Part shown: in pieces, positions 28,675-39,145 of the stretch
Layout: every line of letters begins with the position of its first letter
Position numbering within the stretch: position 1 is the first letter of the stretch
From: [Actinobacillus] rossii
GTDB taxonomy: Bacteria > Pseudomonadota > Gammaproteobacteria > Enterobacterales > Pasteurellaceae
Direction of reading: 5' to 3'
Assembly (NCBI GenBank): GCA_900444965.1
Contig: UFRQ01000003.1
Span: 868,001 to 932,000 of the forward strand
Length of the DNA stretch: 64,000 bases
Notes under the pieces: model-generated
The model's database searches: none
What the model was told of the DNA's origin: nothing
Seen by the model: only the letters and a program-made list of their open reading frames with translations
Position numbers and translations under genes: made by a program

Positions 28675-28706
28675 ATGTATTAAATTAACTTAAAAAGGAA
28701 AATACT

Positions 28707-30539
28707 ATGTGTGGAATCGTTGGTGCAGTAGCAGAACGTAATATAGCAGCAATTTTAGTGGATGGTTTACACCGTTTAGAATATCGTGGTTATGACTCTG
28801 CGGGTGTCGCGGTGTTAGGTGCGGACAAAAAAATGCAAATTGTGCGCCGAGTGGGTAAAGTGAAAGCTTTGGATGATGCATTAGAAGCACAACCATTATT
28901 AGGCGGAACTGGGATTGCACATACGCGTTGGGCAACACATGGTGAACCTTCAGAAAACAATGCGCACCCACACCGTAGCGGTAAAATTGCGGTCGTGCAC
29001 AATGGTATTATCGAAAACTACGAAGAATTAAAAGTGGTTTTACAAGAACGTGGTTATGTATTCCAATCACAAACAGATACTGAAGTGATTGCACACCTAG
29101 TAGAATGGGAATTCCGTAGTGCAAAAACCTTATTAGAAGCGGTACAAAAAACCGTAGTTCAATTACGTGGTTCCTACGGTACCGTGGTGATGAACGAAGA
29201 AGATCCTTCTCGTTTAATTGTGGCTCGTTCAGGTTCGCCATTAGTCATCGGTTACGGTATCGGCGAAAACTTCTTAGCCTCAGATCCATTGGCATTATTA
29301 AGCGTAACTCGCCGTTTTACTTACCTTGAAGAAGGGGATGTCGCTGAAATTACACGTACGACCGTGGATATTTATGACCGCGCGGGTAATAAAGTCACTC
29401 GTGAAATTCACGAAGGTAACTACGAAAATGATGCAGCAGATAAAGGCCCATATCGTCACTATATGCAAAAAGAAATTTTTGAGCAACCAGTGGCCATTAT
29501 GAATACCCTTGATGGTCGTATCAAAGATGGTCGCGTGAATATTGATGCTATTGCGCCAAATGCAGCAGAAATTTTAAGCAAAGTAGAACACGTACAAATC
29601 GTAGCTTGTGGTACATCATATAATGCAGGTATGGTGGCACGTTATTGGTTTGAAGCTATTGCTGGCGTAAGCTGTGATGTGGAAATCGCGTCAGAATTCC
29701 GTTACCGCAAATTTGTGACACGTCCAAATAGCTTATTGATTACCCTTTCTCAATCAGGTGAAACCGCGGATACGTTAGCCGCACTTCGTCTTGCGAAAGA
29801 ATCAGGTTATATGTCAGCAATGACAATTTGTAACGTGGCAAGCTCGTCATTAGTGCGCGAATCGGATTTTGCCTTTATGACCAAAGCAGGTGTGGAAATT
29901 GGCGTAGCATCAACTAAAGCCTTTACCACGCAATTAACCTGTATGTTGCTGTTAAATGCGGCGATTGGTCATTTAAAAGGTAATTTAAGCGATGAACAAG
30001 AACACCACATTATTCAAGCGTTACAACGCTTGCCAGCGCAAATTGAAAGTGCTTTAGTGTTCGATAAACAAATTGAAAAATTATCGGAAGACTTTGCGGA
30101 AAAACATCACACCCTATTCTTAGGTCGTGGTGAATACTACCCAATCGCGATGGAATCTGCGTTGAAATTAAAAGAAATTTCATATATCCATGCGGAAGCC
30201 TATGCGGCAGGTGAATTAAAACACGGTCCATTAGCATTGATTGATAGCGAAATGCCAGTAGTGGTAGTCGCGCCTGAAAATGATTTGTTAGAGAAAGTAA
30301 AATCTAACATCGAAGAAGTACGTGCGCGTGGTGGTCAGTTATATGTATTTGCTGATAGCGATGCAGGTTTTACGGACGCAGATAATTTTAAAACTATTGT
30401 GTTACCAAAAGTGGATGAAGTCACTGCACCAATTTTCTATACCGTACCGTTACAATTATTGTCATACCATATTGCTTTAATTAAAGGTACGGACGTTGAC
30501 CAACCTCGTAACCTTGCGAAAGCAGTAACCGTAGAGTAA
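28707..30539 (+). CDS. glmS: GlmS, glutamine-fructose-6-phosphate aminotransferase
   Basis: 610 residues. GlmS makes glucosamine 6-phosphate from fructose 6-phosphate and glutamine, the entry to UDP-GlcNAc for peptidoglycan and LPS. Cys1 after Met removal (MCGIVGAVA) is the glutaminase nucleophile. Two SIS domains follow ([28 protein letters not shown], and [20 protein letters not shown], each in part). The end [13 protein letters not shown] is canonical. AAAGGA lies before the ATG. No glmS ribozyme-like leader is possible in the 32-bp gap. Confidence 0.98.
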   Translation: MCGIVGAVAERNIAAILVDGLHRLEYRGYDSAGVAVLGADKKMQIVRRVGKVKALDDALEAQPLLGGTGIAHTRWATHGEPSENNAHPHRSGKIAVVHNGIIENYEELKVVLQERGYVFQSQTDTEVIAHLVEWEFRSAKTLLEAVQKTVVQLRGSYGTVVMNEEDPSRLIVARSGSPLVIGYGIGENFLASDPLALLSVTRRFTYLEEGDVAEITRTTVDIYDRAGNKVTREIHEGNYENDAADKGPYRHYMQKEIFEQPVAIMNTLDGRIKDGRVNIDAIAPNAAEILSKVEHVQIVACGTSYNAGMVARYWFEAIAGVSCDVEIASEFRYRKFVTRPNSLLITLSQSGETADTLAALRLAKESGYMSAMTICNVASSSLVRESDFAFMTKAGVEIGVASTKAFTTQLTCMLLLNAAIGHLKGNLSDEQEHHIIQALQRLPAQIESALVFDKQIEKLSEDFAEKHHTLFLGRGEYYPIAMESALKLKEISYIHAEAYAAGELKHGPLALIDSEMPVVVVAPENDLLEKVKSNIEEVRARGGQLYVFADSDAGFTDADNFKTIVLPKVDEVTAPIFYTVPLQLLSYHIALIKGTDVDQPRNLAKAVTVE

Positions 30540-30566
30540 TCATTGAAGTTGACTTATTGATCTCGG

Positions 30567-30593
30567 GGACAGGCGTTATGCCTGTCCTTTTTT
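30567..30593 (+). terminator. Terminator of glmS
   Basis: GGACAGGC at 30567-30574 and GCCTGTCC at 30580-30587 form an 8-bp perfect stem with loop GTTAT, followed by TTTTTT. Confidence 0.92.
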
Positions 30594-30747
30594 ATGAGAA
30601 ATCTCTGCATTTTTAACCGCACTTTTTGTGAAAATACTTGCCATTTTTCTGGAAATCACTAAACTACGCCGCGAGTTTTTGTTTAACAAAAACGTTTCCC
30701 TTCTTTATCTTTAAAAGGTTGCCTGCGAGCAACAAAAGGACTTCAAA

Positions 30748-31953
30748 ATGACACATAAAGTAGATAACTACGGCTGGAAAGCGTTGCTGGGTTCCGCTGT
30801 GGGTTATGCAATGGACGGGTTTGACCTGTTAATTCTTGGTTTTATGCTTACCGCGATTTCTGCTGATCTTGGCTTAACACCTGCGCAAGGCGGTTCTTTA
30901 GTAACTTGGACCTTAATCGGTGCGGTAGCTGGCGGCATTATTTTCGGTGCATTAAGTGATAAATATGGCCGAATTCGCGTATTAACTTGGACAATCGTTT
31001 TATTTGCGGTATTCACTGGCTTATGTGCTTTAGCACAAGGTTATTGGGATCTCTTGATTTACCGAACTGTTGCAGGTATTGGTTTAGGTGGTGAATTTGG
31101 TATTGGTATGGCATTAGCTGCTGAAGCTTGGCCTGCTCGTCACCGTGCAAAAGCGTCATCTTATGTTGCACTAGGTTGGCAAATAGGTGTGTTGGCCGCA
31201 GCTTTATTAACACCATTATTACTCCCGGTGATTGGTTGGCATGGGATGTTTGTAGTCGGTATTTTCCCCGCTTTTGTGGCATGGTTTTTACGCGCGCGTT
31301 TACACGAACCAGAGGTGTTTACACGAAAACAAGCGGTAGAGAAACCAAAACAATCCCCATTTAAGTTGTTAGTCAAAGATAGTAAAACCACAAAAGTCAG
31401 CGCTGGAATCGTGGTACTGACATCGGTACAAAACTTTGGTTACTACGGTATTATGATTTGGTTACCTAACTTTTTGTCGAAACAATTAGGTTTCAGCTTA
31501 ACAAAATCAGGTTTATGGACTGCAGTAACAATCTGCGGCATGATGGCCGGAATTTGGATTTTCGGACGTTTAGCGGACAAAATTGGGCGAAAACCGAGTT
31601 TCTTAATCTTCCAAGCTGGGGCAGTGGTTAGTATTATTGCGTATTCACAACTTACTGAGCCAACCGCTATGTTATTTGCAGGTGCTGCGTTAGGGGCATT
31701 TGTGAATGGTATGATGGGCGGTTATGGTGCTTTAATGTCAGAAGCCTATCCAACAGAAGCACGTGCTACCGCTCAAAATGTACTATTTAACTTAGGACGT
31801 GCAGTTGGCGGCTTTGGACCTGTCGTGGTTGGTGCTATTGTTTCAGCCTATTCATTCCAAATTGCGATTGCATTCTTAGCGACGATTTATGTGCTTGATA
31901 TGATTGCAACGATTTTCTTAATTCCTGAATTGAAAGGCAAAGCGTTAGAATAA
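30748..31953 (+). CDS. MFS transporter (sugar / organic acid type)
   Basis: 401 residues with about 12 hydrophobic segments. The MFS loop-2 motif is GALSDKYGRIR and its second-half echo is GRLADKIGRKP. The early GYAMDGFDLLILGFML with a membrane-embedded Asp pair is typical of the aromatic-acid/sialate-type H+ symporters. The substrate is not evident. The gene stands alone between the glmS terminator and a bidirectional hairpin. AAAAGGA precedes the start. Confidence 0.85.
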   Translation: MTHKVDNYGWKALLGSAVGYAMDGFDLLILGFMLTAISADLGLTPAQGGSLVTWTLIGAVAGGIIFGALSDKYGRIRVLTWTIVLFAVFTGLCALAQGYWDLLIYRTVAGIGLGGEFGIGMALAAEAWPARHRAKASSYVALGWQIGVLAAALLTPLLLPVIGWHGMFVVGIFPAFVAWFLRARLHEPEVFTRKQAVEKPKQSPFKLLVKDSKTTKVSAGIVVLTSVQNFGYYGIMIWLPNFLSKQLGFSLTKSGLWTAVTICGMMAGIWIFGRLADKIGRKPSFLIFQAGAVVSIIAYSQLTEPTAMLFAGAALGAFVNGMMGGYGALMSEAYPTEARATAQNVLFNLGRAVGGFGPVVVGAIVSAYSFQIAIAFLATIYVLDMIATIFLIPELKGKALE

Positions 31954-31987
31954 TTAAATGTACTATTTGCTAAAAAATAGCTAGAAA

Positions 31988-32020
31988 AATGACCGCACTT
32001 TTATTTTAAGTGCGGTCATT
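31988..32020. terminator. Bidirectional inverted uptake-sequence terminator
   Basis: AATGACCGCACTT at 31988-32000 and AAGTGCGGTCATT at 32008-32020 form a 13-bp perfect stem with a 7-nt loop, between the convergent MFS and yfjD genes, with A/T runs on both sides. Confidence 0.85.
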
Positions 32021-32024
32021 TTAT

Positions 32025-33284
32025 TTAACATTTTTCAACTTTGGCTTGTTTCACCATATTATCGGCTACTTCCAATATGGTAATTTTTAAACCGTCTAGC
32101 TCAAATTCCGTTCCTTCATCGGGAATATCTTCCAGCTGTTCCAGAATTAATCCGTTAAACGTTCGAGCATCTTCCGTTTCTAAATTCCAATTGAACAGTT
32201 TGTTGATATCGCGAATATTCGCCGTACCATCAATGATAACAGAGCCATCTGATTGCGGCATAACTTCTTCGTCAATTGATGGAGTCGTTGAAGTTGTAAA
32301 TTCTCCTACGATTTCTTCTAAAATGTCTTCTAATGTCACTAAGCCTTTAATATCGCCATATTCATCGACGACTAACCCGATTCGTTCTTTATTATTGCGG
32401 AAATTAACTAATTGAGCGGTAAGAGATGTTCCTTCGGGAATGAAATAGATTTCATCGACGGCGCGAATTAAAGTTTCTTTGGTAAATTCATTTTTATCTA
32501 GCATTAAACGATAAGCTTCACGGACACGTAAGAAACCGAGCACTTTATTATCAATACTATTTTGGTAGAGTAACACGCGACTATGCGGCGCATGGTTGAG
32601 TTGGCGCATAATTGCTTTCCAGTCATCTTCAATATCAATACCTGAAATGTCATTGCGTGGCACCATAATATCATCTACGGTAACTTCCTCGAGATCTAAA
32701 ATAGAAAGTAACATTTCTTGGTGAGCAGACGGAATAAATTTACCACTTTCATTCACAATTGAACGTAATTCTTCTGCACTCAAATGATTCGGTTTTGATT
32801 CGGATTTTAATCCTGTTAGTTTGATTAGTCCTTGAATGATGAGATTCATAAAAAGGACTAATGGGGAGAAAATGCGCATGAGCCAAACTAATAAGTGGCT
32901 TGACGCAAACGCAATTTTTTCAGGATAAATAGCGGCTACTGTTTTTGGGTAAATTTCAGAAAACACTAACATCACAAATGTCAAGACACCCGTTGCAATA
33001 GCTACACCTGCATCACCGTATAACCGCATACCAATAATAGTGGCGATGGCGGAGGCTGAAATATTCACAAGGTTGTTGCAAATTAAGATAAGGCTTAATA
33101 ATTTGTCCGTTTTTTTGAGAAGTGTTTCAGTTTTTTTGGCGCCACTGTGACCTTTTTCTGCAAGGTGGCGCATACGATAACGGTTTAAAGACAGCAAACC
33201 TGTTTCGGAGCTGGAGAAATAGGCAGACAGCACTAAACAGATGATGAGAGATATAACTAAAGTACTAAGGGGAATACTGTCCAA
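32025..33284 (-). CDS. yfjD: CNNM/CorB-type transporter (DUF21-CBS-CorC)
   Basis: 419 residues. An N-terminal DUF21 membrane domain (ICLVLSAYFSSSETGLLSLN, SAxFSxxET pattern) is followed by a CBS pair (VDDIMVPRNDISGID, GLVVDEYGDIKGLVTLEDIL) and a C-terminal CorC/HlyC domain (ARTFNGLILEQLEDIPDEG). The family includes Mg2+ exporters and regulators. It follows ypjD on the same strand and both are divergent from ffh, the same trio as in E. coli. Confidence 0.92.
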   Translation of the reverse strand: MDSIPLSTLVISLIICLVLSAYFSSSETGLLSLNRYRMRHLAEKGHSGAKKTETLLKKTDKLLSLILICNNLVNISASAIATIIGMRLYGDAGVAIATGVLTFVMLVFSEIYPKTVAAIYPEKIAFASSHLLVWLMRIFSPLVLFMNLIIQGLIKLTGLKSESKPNHLSAEELRSIVNESGKFIPSAHQEMLLSILDLEEVTVDDIMVPRNDISGIDIEDDWKAIMRQLNHAPHSRVLLYQNSIDNKVLGFLRVREAYRLMLDKNEFTKETLIRAVDEIYFIPEGTSLTAQLVNFRNNKERIGLVVDEYGDIKGLVTLEDILEEIVGEFTTSTTPSIDEEVMPQSDGSVIIDGTANIRDINKLFNWNLETEDARTFNGLILEQLEDIPDEGTEFELDGLKITILEVADNMVKQAKVEKC

Positions 33285-33312
33285 AATAGGATCCTTTTGT
33301 TAGTGAGACATA

Positions 33313-33353
33313 AAAGTGCGGTCGTATTTTAACGATATTTTTAACCGCACTTT
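33313..33353. terminator. Inverted uptake-sequence pair between ypjD and yfjD
   Basis: AAAGTGCGGT at 33313-33322 and ACCGCACTTT at 33344-33353 with a 21-nt loop. The long loop makes it a weaker terminator candidate than the others. Confidence 0.45.
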
Positions 33354-33354
33354 A

Positions 33355-34128
33355 CTAAATAATTTTGCTACCAAAATAAGCAACGGTCAGCAAAATCATA
33401 CCTGAAATGGTGAAAATGATCATTCTTTTTCCGCGCCAATGCCATTTCCAATGACCTAAAAGCAGCACGCCAAATACGATCCAAGCAAATAACGAGAACA
33501 AGGCTTTGTGAATATTTGACGGTTCAAAAGAATCAGCAAGATAAAATGCGCCGGATATCAGCGTAATGGTTAGAAGAATTTCGCCGCTTAATAAAACGCG
33601 GAAGAAATGACGTTCGACCAACATTAACGGTGGAACAGCGGGCGATGGCATAATTTTTTTCTGTTTCAAATTATTATCAAGCCAGGCAATTTGAATACTA
33701 TAAAGCATTGCAATAAAACAGACAGAATACGCCACCATAGAAAGTACAATATGGGCAAAAATGTGCTGATGCAATTGTACCATTTTACTTGGAATAAATT
33801 CTGCCATAATCAAATTAATAATGGCAAAACCGTAAGCAATGGGGAGTAAGAATGAAATGGTACGTACTTTTAAACAAAGGGGAATTGTGGCTAAAATAGC
33901 GATAAATAAGCTTAATAATGAACTGACTTCTAATAGCGTCATAGTCGTGCCATCGGGCGTGACATCTTCCCAATAATGTAGACTCAAATAATGCAAGGCA
34001 ATGCCTGCAAGTGCGGTCAATAAAACCCACGTTTTATTGATTTGTGCAGTTTGACCTTGTGCTAACGACGGTGCGATTAACAAAATACTAACACAGTAAC
34101 AAAGCATTGAAAAAATAGCGTATGACAT
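33355..34128 (-). CDS. ypjD: YpjD, cytochrome c assembly-type membrane protein
   Basis: 257 residues with about eight hydrophobic segments. The C-terminal part (HQHIFAHIVLSMVAYSVCFI, LSGEILLTITLISGAFYLAD, HKALFSLFAWIVFGVLLLGH, each 20 residues or fewer) matches the CcsA/HemX-like assembly domain. The exact role in E. coli is unclear; a link to Mg2+ handling through the neighbouring yfjD has been proposed. The gene is divergent from ffh. Confidence 0.87.
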   Translation of the reverse strand: MSYAIFSMLCYCVSILLIAPSLAQGQTAQINKTWVLLTALAGIALHYLSLHYWEDVTPDGTTMTLLEVSSLLSLFIAILATIPLCLKVRTISFLLPIAYGFAIINLIMAEFIPSKMVQLHQHIFAHIVLSMVAYSVCFIAMLYSIQIAWLDNNLKQKKIMPSPAVPPLMLVERHFFRVLLSGEILLTITLISGAFYLADSFEPSNIHKALFSLFAWIVFGVLLLGHWKWHWRGKRMIIFTISGMILLTVAYFGSKII

Positions 34129-34248
34129 TATCGATCCTTAAATTTTCTTCTTGGGATCTATTCTAAGTTAAAAATTCAAATAGGGGAAGAATTCAGGTAT
34201 AATCAGCGCAATTTTTCAGCTCACAAATAGTTTAGAAACGAGATCTCT

Positions 34249-35640
34249 ATGTTTGAAAATTTATCCGATCGCTTATCAAAAACTTTACGTAACATTACAG
34301 GTAAAGGGCGTTTAACCGAAGATAATATCAAAGAAACGTTGCGCGAAGTGCGTATGGCGCTGCTTGAAGCGGATGTGGCGTTGCCTGTCGTTCGCGATTT
34401 TATCAACAAAGTCAAGGAAAGTGCACTTGGCGAAGAAGTAAATAAAAGCTTAACCCCAGGGCAAGAGTTCCTAAAAATTGTTCAGCGTGAACTTGAAATC
34501 GCCATGGGTGATGCGAATGAAGAATTGAACCTTGCTACACAGCCACCGGCGGTAATTTTAATGGCGGGTTTGCAAGGGGCGGGTAAAACGACTTCTGTGG
34601 GTAAACTCGCGAAATTCTTAAAAGAACGTCATAAGAAAAAAGTGCTGGTGGTTTCAGCGGACGTTTACCGTCCGGCGGCGATTAAACAATTGGAAACCTT
34701 GGCGCAAGCTGTAGGAGCGGATTTCTTTCCATCAAGTGTTCAACAAAATCCCGTTGAAATTGCCAAGGCCGCGCTTGCCGATGCAAAGTTGAAATTCTAC
34801 GATGTGTTGATTGTGGATACGGCGGGTCGTTTACACGTTGACGGCGAAATGATGGAAGAAATTAAACAAATTCACGCCGCACTTTCGCCAATTGAAACGC
34901 TCTTTACGGTTGATGCGATGACAGGTCAAGATGCGGCAAATACAGCAAAAGCCTTTAATGAAGCCTTACCATTAACAGGGGTGATTTTAACCAAAGTGGA
35001 TGGCGATGCCCGAGGAGGTGCAGCGTTATCTATTCGCCAAATTACAGGAAAACCGATTAAGTTTCTTGGTGTCGGTGAGAAAACCGATGCTTTAGAACCG
35101 TTTCATCCAGATCGTGTAGCATCACGTATTTTGGGTATGGGCGATGTGTTGTCGTTGATTGAAGATTTACAACGCAACGTTGACCATGAAAAAGCGGAAA
35201 AAATGGCGCAAAAATTCAAAAAAGGCGACCAATTTACCCTGGATGATTTCCGCGAACAGCTCGTTGAAATGAAAAAAATGGGTGGAATGATGTCGATGCT
35301 TGAGAAATTACCAGGCGCTAAAAACTTGCCTGATCACGTAAAAAATCAAGTGGATGACAAAATGTTTATCAAAATGGAAGCGATCATTAATTCCATGACG
35401 CTAAAAGAACGTGCCAACCCCGATATTATCAAAGGCTCACGCCGTCGCCGTATTGCGCTGGGTTCTGGTACGCAAGTGCAAGATGTGAACAAATTGCTCA
35501 AACAATTTGACGAAATGCAACGTATGATGAAGAAAATGCGTAGTGGTGGTATGGCTAAGATGATGCGCGGTATGAAAGGGATGATGGGCGGCGGTATGGG
35601 CGGTCTAGGTGGATTAGGCGGAATGTTTGGACGTCGTTAA
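34249..35640 (+). CDS. ffh: Ffh, signal recognition particle GTPase
   Basis: 463 residues. Ffh binds 4.5S RNA and signal sequences and delivers membrane proteins to FtsY. The NG domain has G1 GLQGAGKTTSVGKLA, G3 DTAGRLHVDGEM and G4 TKVDGDARGG. The C-terminal M domain is methionine- and glycine-rich, ending MMGGGMGGLGGLGGMFGRR, with the RNA-binding SRRRRIALGSG motif. Length is as expected. The 4.5S RNA gene is not in the window. Confidence 0.98.
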   Translation: MFENLSDRLSKTLRNITGKGRLTEDNIKETLREVRMALLEADVALPVVRDFINKVKESALGEEVNKSLTPGQEFLKIVQRELEIAMGDANEELNLATQPPAVILMAGLQGAGKTTSVGKLAKFLKERHKKKVLVVSADVYRPAAIKQLETLAQAVGADFFPSSVQQNPVEIAKAALADAKLKFYDVLIVDTAGRLHVDGEMMEEIKQIHAALSPIETLFTVDAMTGQDAANTAKAFNEALPLTGVILTKVDGDARGGAALSIRQITGKPIKFLGVGEKTDALEPFHPDRVASRILGMGDVLSLIEDLQRNVDHEKAEKMAQKFKKGDQFTLDDFREQLVEMKKMGGMMSMLEKLPGAKNLPDHVKNQVDDKMFIKMEAIINSMTLKERANPDIIKGSRRRRIALGSGTQVQDVNKLLKQFDEMQRMMKKMRSGGMAKMMRGMKGMMGGGMGGLGGLGGMFGRR

Positions 35641-35660
35641 TTCTGATAAATAAGAGATAC

Positions 35661-35694
35661 AAAAAAAGTGCGGTGAATTTGACCGCACTTTTTT
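35661..35694. terminator. Bidirectional inverted uptake-sequence terminator
   Basis: AAAAAAAGTGCGGT at 35661-35674 and ACCGCACTTTTTT at 35682-35694 with a 7-nt loop, between the convergent ffh and BASS transporter genes. Confidence 0.85.
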
Positions 35695-35695
35695 C

Positions 35696-36676
35696 TTAGT
35701 TGACAGTATGAACCGTTGATGTTTCTTTACCTTGTTTTTTATCCCACCAAAGGAATAAATTAGCCAAGATAGTTCCTGAAATGGAGTGCCATACGCAAGA
35801 GACAGCACAAGCAATAGCGGATTCTGCGCTAGTTGGGAAAAATTTTGAGCTTAATCCTGTGGCTAAACCTGCATTTTGGACGCCAACTTCGATAGATAAT
35901 GTGCGTTTTTTAGCAATGCTCATACCAAATATATTACCCGCTAAATAACCTAATACATAGCCAATGGCATTATGGAATGCGATACAGACAAAAATCACTA
36001 AACCTGATTCTAAGAATTTAGGTCCATGAACTGCCACAACGCCACCTACGATACAAGCAAAACCAATTACGGCAACGCCTGGCATTACCGCTCTTACATC
36101 GTGGAACCATTTTTGGTTATGGCAGACAATATTGAAGAAAGAGCCAATAGCGACAGGCAAGATCGTCACTAATACCATAAATTTGAACATTGCCCACCCG
36201 TTCATATCAATGGTTTCGCCGACTAGATAACTGATAAGAAGCGGTGTCATGACTGGAGCAATTAAAGTTGAAACTGTTGTCATTCCAACAGAAAATGCCA
36301 CATCTCCTTTGCATAAGAAACTCATAATGTTTGAAGACACGCCGCCAGGACAGCAGCCTACCAGCACAAGCCCTAAGGTTAAACCTGGTGATAAATTAAA
36401 TACGTTAGCGATAGTAATCGCAACAAAAGGCATAATGGTATATTGTGCGACGGCTCCAATGAAAATATCTAAAGGACGTTGAGCAAGAATTTGATAATCT
36501 TTTTTCCCTAATGTCATCCCCATTCCAAGCATAATAATGCCGAGTACGATAATTTGTGCATCGCCTTTTACCCAAGTAAAGGTTTCTGGGACAAAGAAAG
36601 TAAAAGCTGCGGTAAGAATAATCACGAGAGCTGTGAATTTGGTTAAATAATGACTAAGATGTTTGAGTGCGCGCAT
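35696..36676 (-). CDS. BASS-family sodium symporter
   Basis: 326 residues with about nine or ten hydrophobic segments. LVLVGCCPGGVSSNIMSFLC and EVGVQNAGLATGLSSKFFP are signatures of the bile acid:sodium symporter family, which also carries pantothenate, ketopantoate or 2-keto acids in bacteria (PanS-like). The substrate here is unknown. The gene is alone, convergent with ffh. Confidence 0.88.
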   Translation of the reverse strand: MRALKHLSHYLTKFTALVIILTAAFTFFVPETFTWVKGDAQIIVLGIIMLGMGMTLGKKDYQILAQRPLDIFIGAVAQYTIMPFVAITIANVFNLSPGLTLGLVLVGCCPGGVSSNIMSFLCKGDVAFSVGMTTVSTLIAPVMTPLLISYLVGETIDMNGWAMFKFMVLVTILPVAIGSFFNIVCHNQKWFHDVRAVMPGVAVIGFACIVGGVVAVHGPKFLESGLVIFVCIAFHNAIGYVLGYLAGNIFGMSIAKKRTLSIEVGVQNAGLATGLSSKFFPTSAESAIACAVSCVWHSISGTILANLFLWWDKKQGKETSTVHTVN

Positions 36677-36722
36677 TAGGGTTCCTTATGTTTGAAAAAA
36701 TAAAGGCTTAGATTCTATAGTG

Positions 36723-37430
36723 TTATTTGAATAGTGACAAGAGTTCTGTTAACTCAGTGATTTCTAAAGTAGGCAAAAGGGTAGCATCGTTAAATTGACG
36801 TATGCCAACACCAGATAAATTAATCCAAACTGATTGGCAGCCCGCTTGGATCGCACCTTGAACATCCGTCACAAGATTATCCCCCACGTGTAGAATCTCA
36901 CAGGGTTGAATCTGCAGTTTTTGTGCCGTTTGATGAAATAACGCCTGATGTGGTTTGGCTCTACCGTGAACGCCTCCTTTCATGGTTAAATCAAAATCTA
37001 GTCCAATACGTTCAGGCGTGACATTACCATTCGTGATAGCAATAAGCGGATATCGGCATTTTAATTGTTGCAACACAGAATAAGTTTTTGCTGAAATTGC
37101 CATTTTATGTCGCCAGTCAAAAAAATGCGCAATAGCCACTTGCCAAATTTGCTCAATTTCCACCGCACTTTTACCTTGTTCACGCAAGAATGCTGTCAGA
37201 GTTTCATATCGCCATAAGGTCACATCTTCACATAAAATTGGATCTTGTTCGAAAATACGAAATTTCCATTGTTTCCATTCATCAATGTTAACGTCTTTGC
37301 CAAGAAGTTCCGAAAGTTTGACAACAAATTGCTGTTCAGCATCTAGAATGACTTGTCGATTATCATATAAGGTATCATCAAGATCAAAACTGATCGCCTT
37401 AAATGGCATAAAAGTACGGTAGAATTTCAT
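36723..37430 (-). CDS. yigB: YigB, HAD-type riboflavin-pathway phosphatase
   Basis: 235 residues; AGGAG precedes the ATG. HAD motifs: I FDLDDTLYDN, II ITNGN, III KPHQALF, IV HVGDNLVTDVQGA. The N-terminus MKFYRTF matches E. coli YigB, which dephosphorylates 5-amino-6-(5-phosphoribitylamino)uracil in riboflavin synthesis. It starts 9 bases after xerC ends, the same pairing as in E. coli. Confidence 0.9.
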   Translation of the reverse strand: MKFYRTFMPFKAISFDLDDTLYDNRQVILDAEQQFVVKLSELLGKDVNIDEWKQWKFRIFEQDPILCEDVTLWRYETLTAFLREQGKSAVEIEQIWQVAIAHFFDWRHKMAISAKTYSVLQQLKCRYPLIAITNGNVTPERIGLDFDLTMKGGVHGRAKPHQALFHQTAQKLQIQPCEILHVGDNLVTDVQGAIQAGCQSVWINLSGVGIRQFNDATLLPTLEITELTELLSLFK

Positions 37431-37439
37431 CTTGTTCTC

Positions 37440-38324
37440 CTATTTCCGTTTAGCGCGTGGATGTGCTTTATCATAGACGTCAGCTAAATGTTGGAAATTT
37501 AAATGGGTATAAATTTGCGTTGTAGCGAGATTGCTATGCCCTAATAATTCTTGTACGGCACGTAAATCTGAACTGGCTTCTAGCATATGCGTGGCAAAAC
37601 TATGGCGCAACTTATGTGGATTCAAATGCGCGTTTAATCCTTGTTTAATTCCCCACACTTCCATCCGTTTTTGAATGGAACGATGGGTTAAGCGATTGCC
37701 CAAGGAACTCACAAATAACGCCTCATCTTTTGGATTAAAAAACAACCGCACTTTTAGCCAGGCTTGAATAGCATGCAAAGCGTGATGCCCAAAGGGCAGA
37801 ATGCGTTCTTTGTTTCCTTTCCCCAACACGCGAACTTCACGGGCACGTAGATTAAGACTGTTGAGATTCAATCCTTGTAATTCAGATAACCGTAATCCTG
37901 AGCTATACATTAACTCAATTATTGCGCGATCACGAATATCAATAGGTTCCTTGCTTTGGTTATTGAGAAGTTGAGTCACTTGTTCTTCGTCAATGTTTTT
38001 CGGCAGATGTTTTCCTTGTTTTGGCGCTGAAATACCGGTAGCAGGATTGACCTTTAATTCACCTTGTATCACCAAATAGCCTAAGAATTGACGTAAGGCA
38101 GATAAACGTAAGGCAAGGCTTTTTTCGTGTAAACCTGATTTTCGGCTTTCTGCTACCACAAAGCGCACAACACTTGGCGAAATAGCTTGCCAAGAATGAA
38201 TTTCATTTTTCAGCAAAATTTCTACCACCGCAGTCAGCTGGCGTTGATACGCGGTTAACGTATAAGCACTTAATTGGCGTTCAATACGTAAATAATCGTA
38301 GTATTTTTGAAGGGCAACTTGCAT
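37440..38324 (-). CDS. xerC: XerC tyrosine recombinase
   Basis: 294 residues. XerC with XerD resolves chromosome dimers at dif. The catalytic set is visible: Arg in [14 protein letters not shown], Lys region [22 protein letters not shown] (His-x-x-Arg), [15 protein letters not shown] with His and the nucleophile Tyr. The N-terminal core-binding domain ([19 protein letters not shown]) is complete. It is followed by yigB as in E. coli, which argues for XerC over XerD or a phage integrase. Confidence 0.95.
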   Translation of the reverse strand: MQVALQKYYDYLRIERQLSAYTLTAYQRQLTAVVEILLKNEIHSWQAISPSVVRFVVAESRKSGLHEKSLALRLSALRQFLGYLVIQGELKVNPATGISAPKQGKHLPKNIDEEQVTQLLNNQSKEPIDIRDRAIIELMYSSGLRLSELQGLNLNSLNLRAREVRVLGKGNKERILPFGHHALHAIQAWLKVRLFFNPKDEALFVSSLGNRLTHRSIQKRMEVWGIKQGLNAHLNPHKLRHSFATHMLEASSDLRAVQELLGHSNLATTQIYTHLNFQHLADVYDKAHPRAKRK

Positions 38325-38392
38325 ATTGATGTTCTGTGTATAGTAGAAAAATGCTTCTGAATGAATCTATTTTAGTAGAAAATCGCACAATA

Positions 38393-38414
38393 AAAAACCG
38401 CACTTGCGGTTTTT
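38393..38414 (-). terminator. Terminator of the lactate operon
   Basis: AAAAACCGC at 38393-38401 and GCGGTTTTT at 38406-38414 form a 9-bp perfect stem with loop ACTT; on the - strand it ends in six Ts. One arm is part of an uptake sequence, and a second copy lies at 38421-38430. Confidence 0.82.
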
Positions 38415-38446
38415 CACCACAAAGTGCGGTCAATTTTCGGCAAATT

Positions 38447-39145
38447 TTATAGGTCATCAATCACTAAATAAACTTTTGCCACCGGGCCGTGTACGCCAAC
38501 AACTTTAATCAATTCAATATCTGCGGTTGAACTTGGACCGGCAATAATATTGATACAAGATGGCATGCGCTCTCCATGTTGTGCTTTTTCATGCAAAATT
38601 TTGGCGAGCTGAGCGACGCGTGGAAGTATTTGGCTTTTGCGTACTACTACAATCGATTTTTCAGGTAATAAGCTTACCGAACGGCCGTTATCTTGATTTG
38701 AGAATAAGACAATACCGCCACTTTCACATAAACCATATTCGGCATGAACAATACCAATATTTGCTTTTTCTGCTTTAGTGATATTCTCTGCTTTAGCATT
38801 TTTATCCCAAATATGCGCTGTGTAATTCATTTCGATAGCCTGAGTCAGACCGAGTTCTTTCAGTCTTTCGTCATTATTTAAAATAATGTCACTGCCACCA
38901 TATTTTTCGCAAATTTCAAGTAATTGCGCCACTACATTAGTTTCTGAAGTTTCGACTACGTCTACCATCATTACTTTCGCAAAGTCCATAAATTCTTGCG
39001 CCAGTTGAGCTTGAGTACGATCGGTTAAACGCGTTGTCGGGTAGTCATTCACTAATTTAGGCATAGGATCAGGTACGGTATGAAGTGTACGCCCCATGCG
39101 TTCTGCTAATCTTGCTAAGAATGTTTCACGATTTTGAATTGTCAT
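38447..39145 (-). CDS. lutC: LutC/YkgG lactate utilisation protein
   Basis: 232 residues of the LutC (DUF162) family: the C-terminal part VHAEYGLCESGGIVLFSNQ and INIIAGPSSTADIELIKVVG carry the usual motifs. LutC is the third component of the LutABC L-lactate dehydrogenase complex. Its ATG overlaps the lutB stop by one base, so the two are coupled. Last gene of the operon lctP-lutA-lutB-lutC. Confidence 0.93.
   Translation of the reverse strand: MTIQNRETFLARLAERMGRTLHTVPDPMPKLVNDYPTTRLTDRTQAQLAQEFMDFAKVMMVDVVETSETNVVAQLLEICEKYGGSDIILNNDERLKELGLTQAIEMNYTAHIWDKNAKAENITKAEKANIGIVHAEYGLCESGGIVLFSNQDNGRSVSLLPEKSIVVVRKSQILPRVAQLAKILHEKAQHGERMPSCINIIAGPSSTADIELIKVVGVHGPVAKVYLVIDDL

Noticed and set aside
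28675..28706. glmS ribozyme or riboswitch before glmS
   Set aside because: Only 32 bases separate the genes, too short for any known element.
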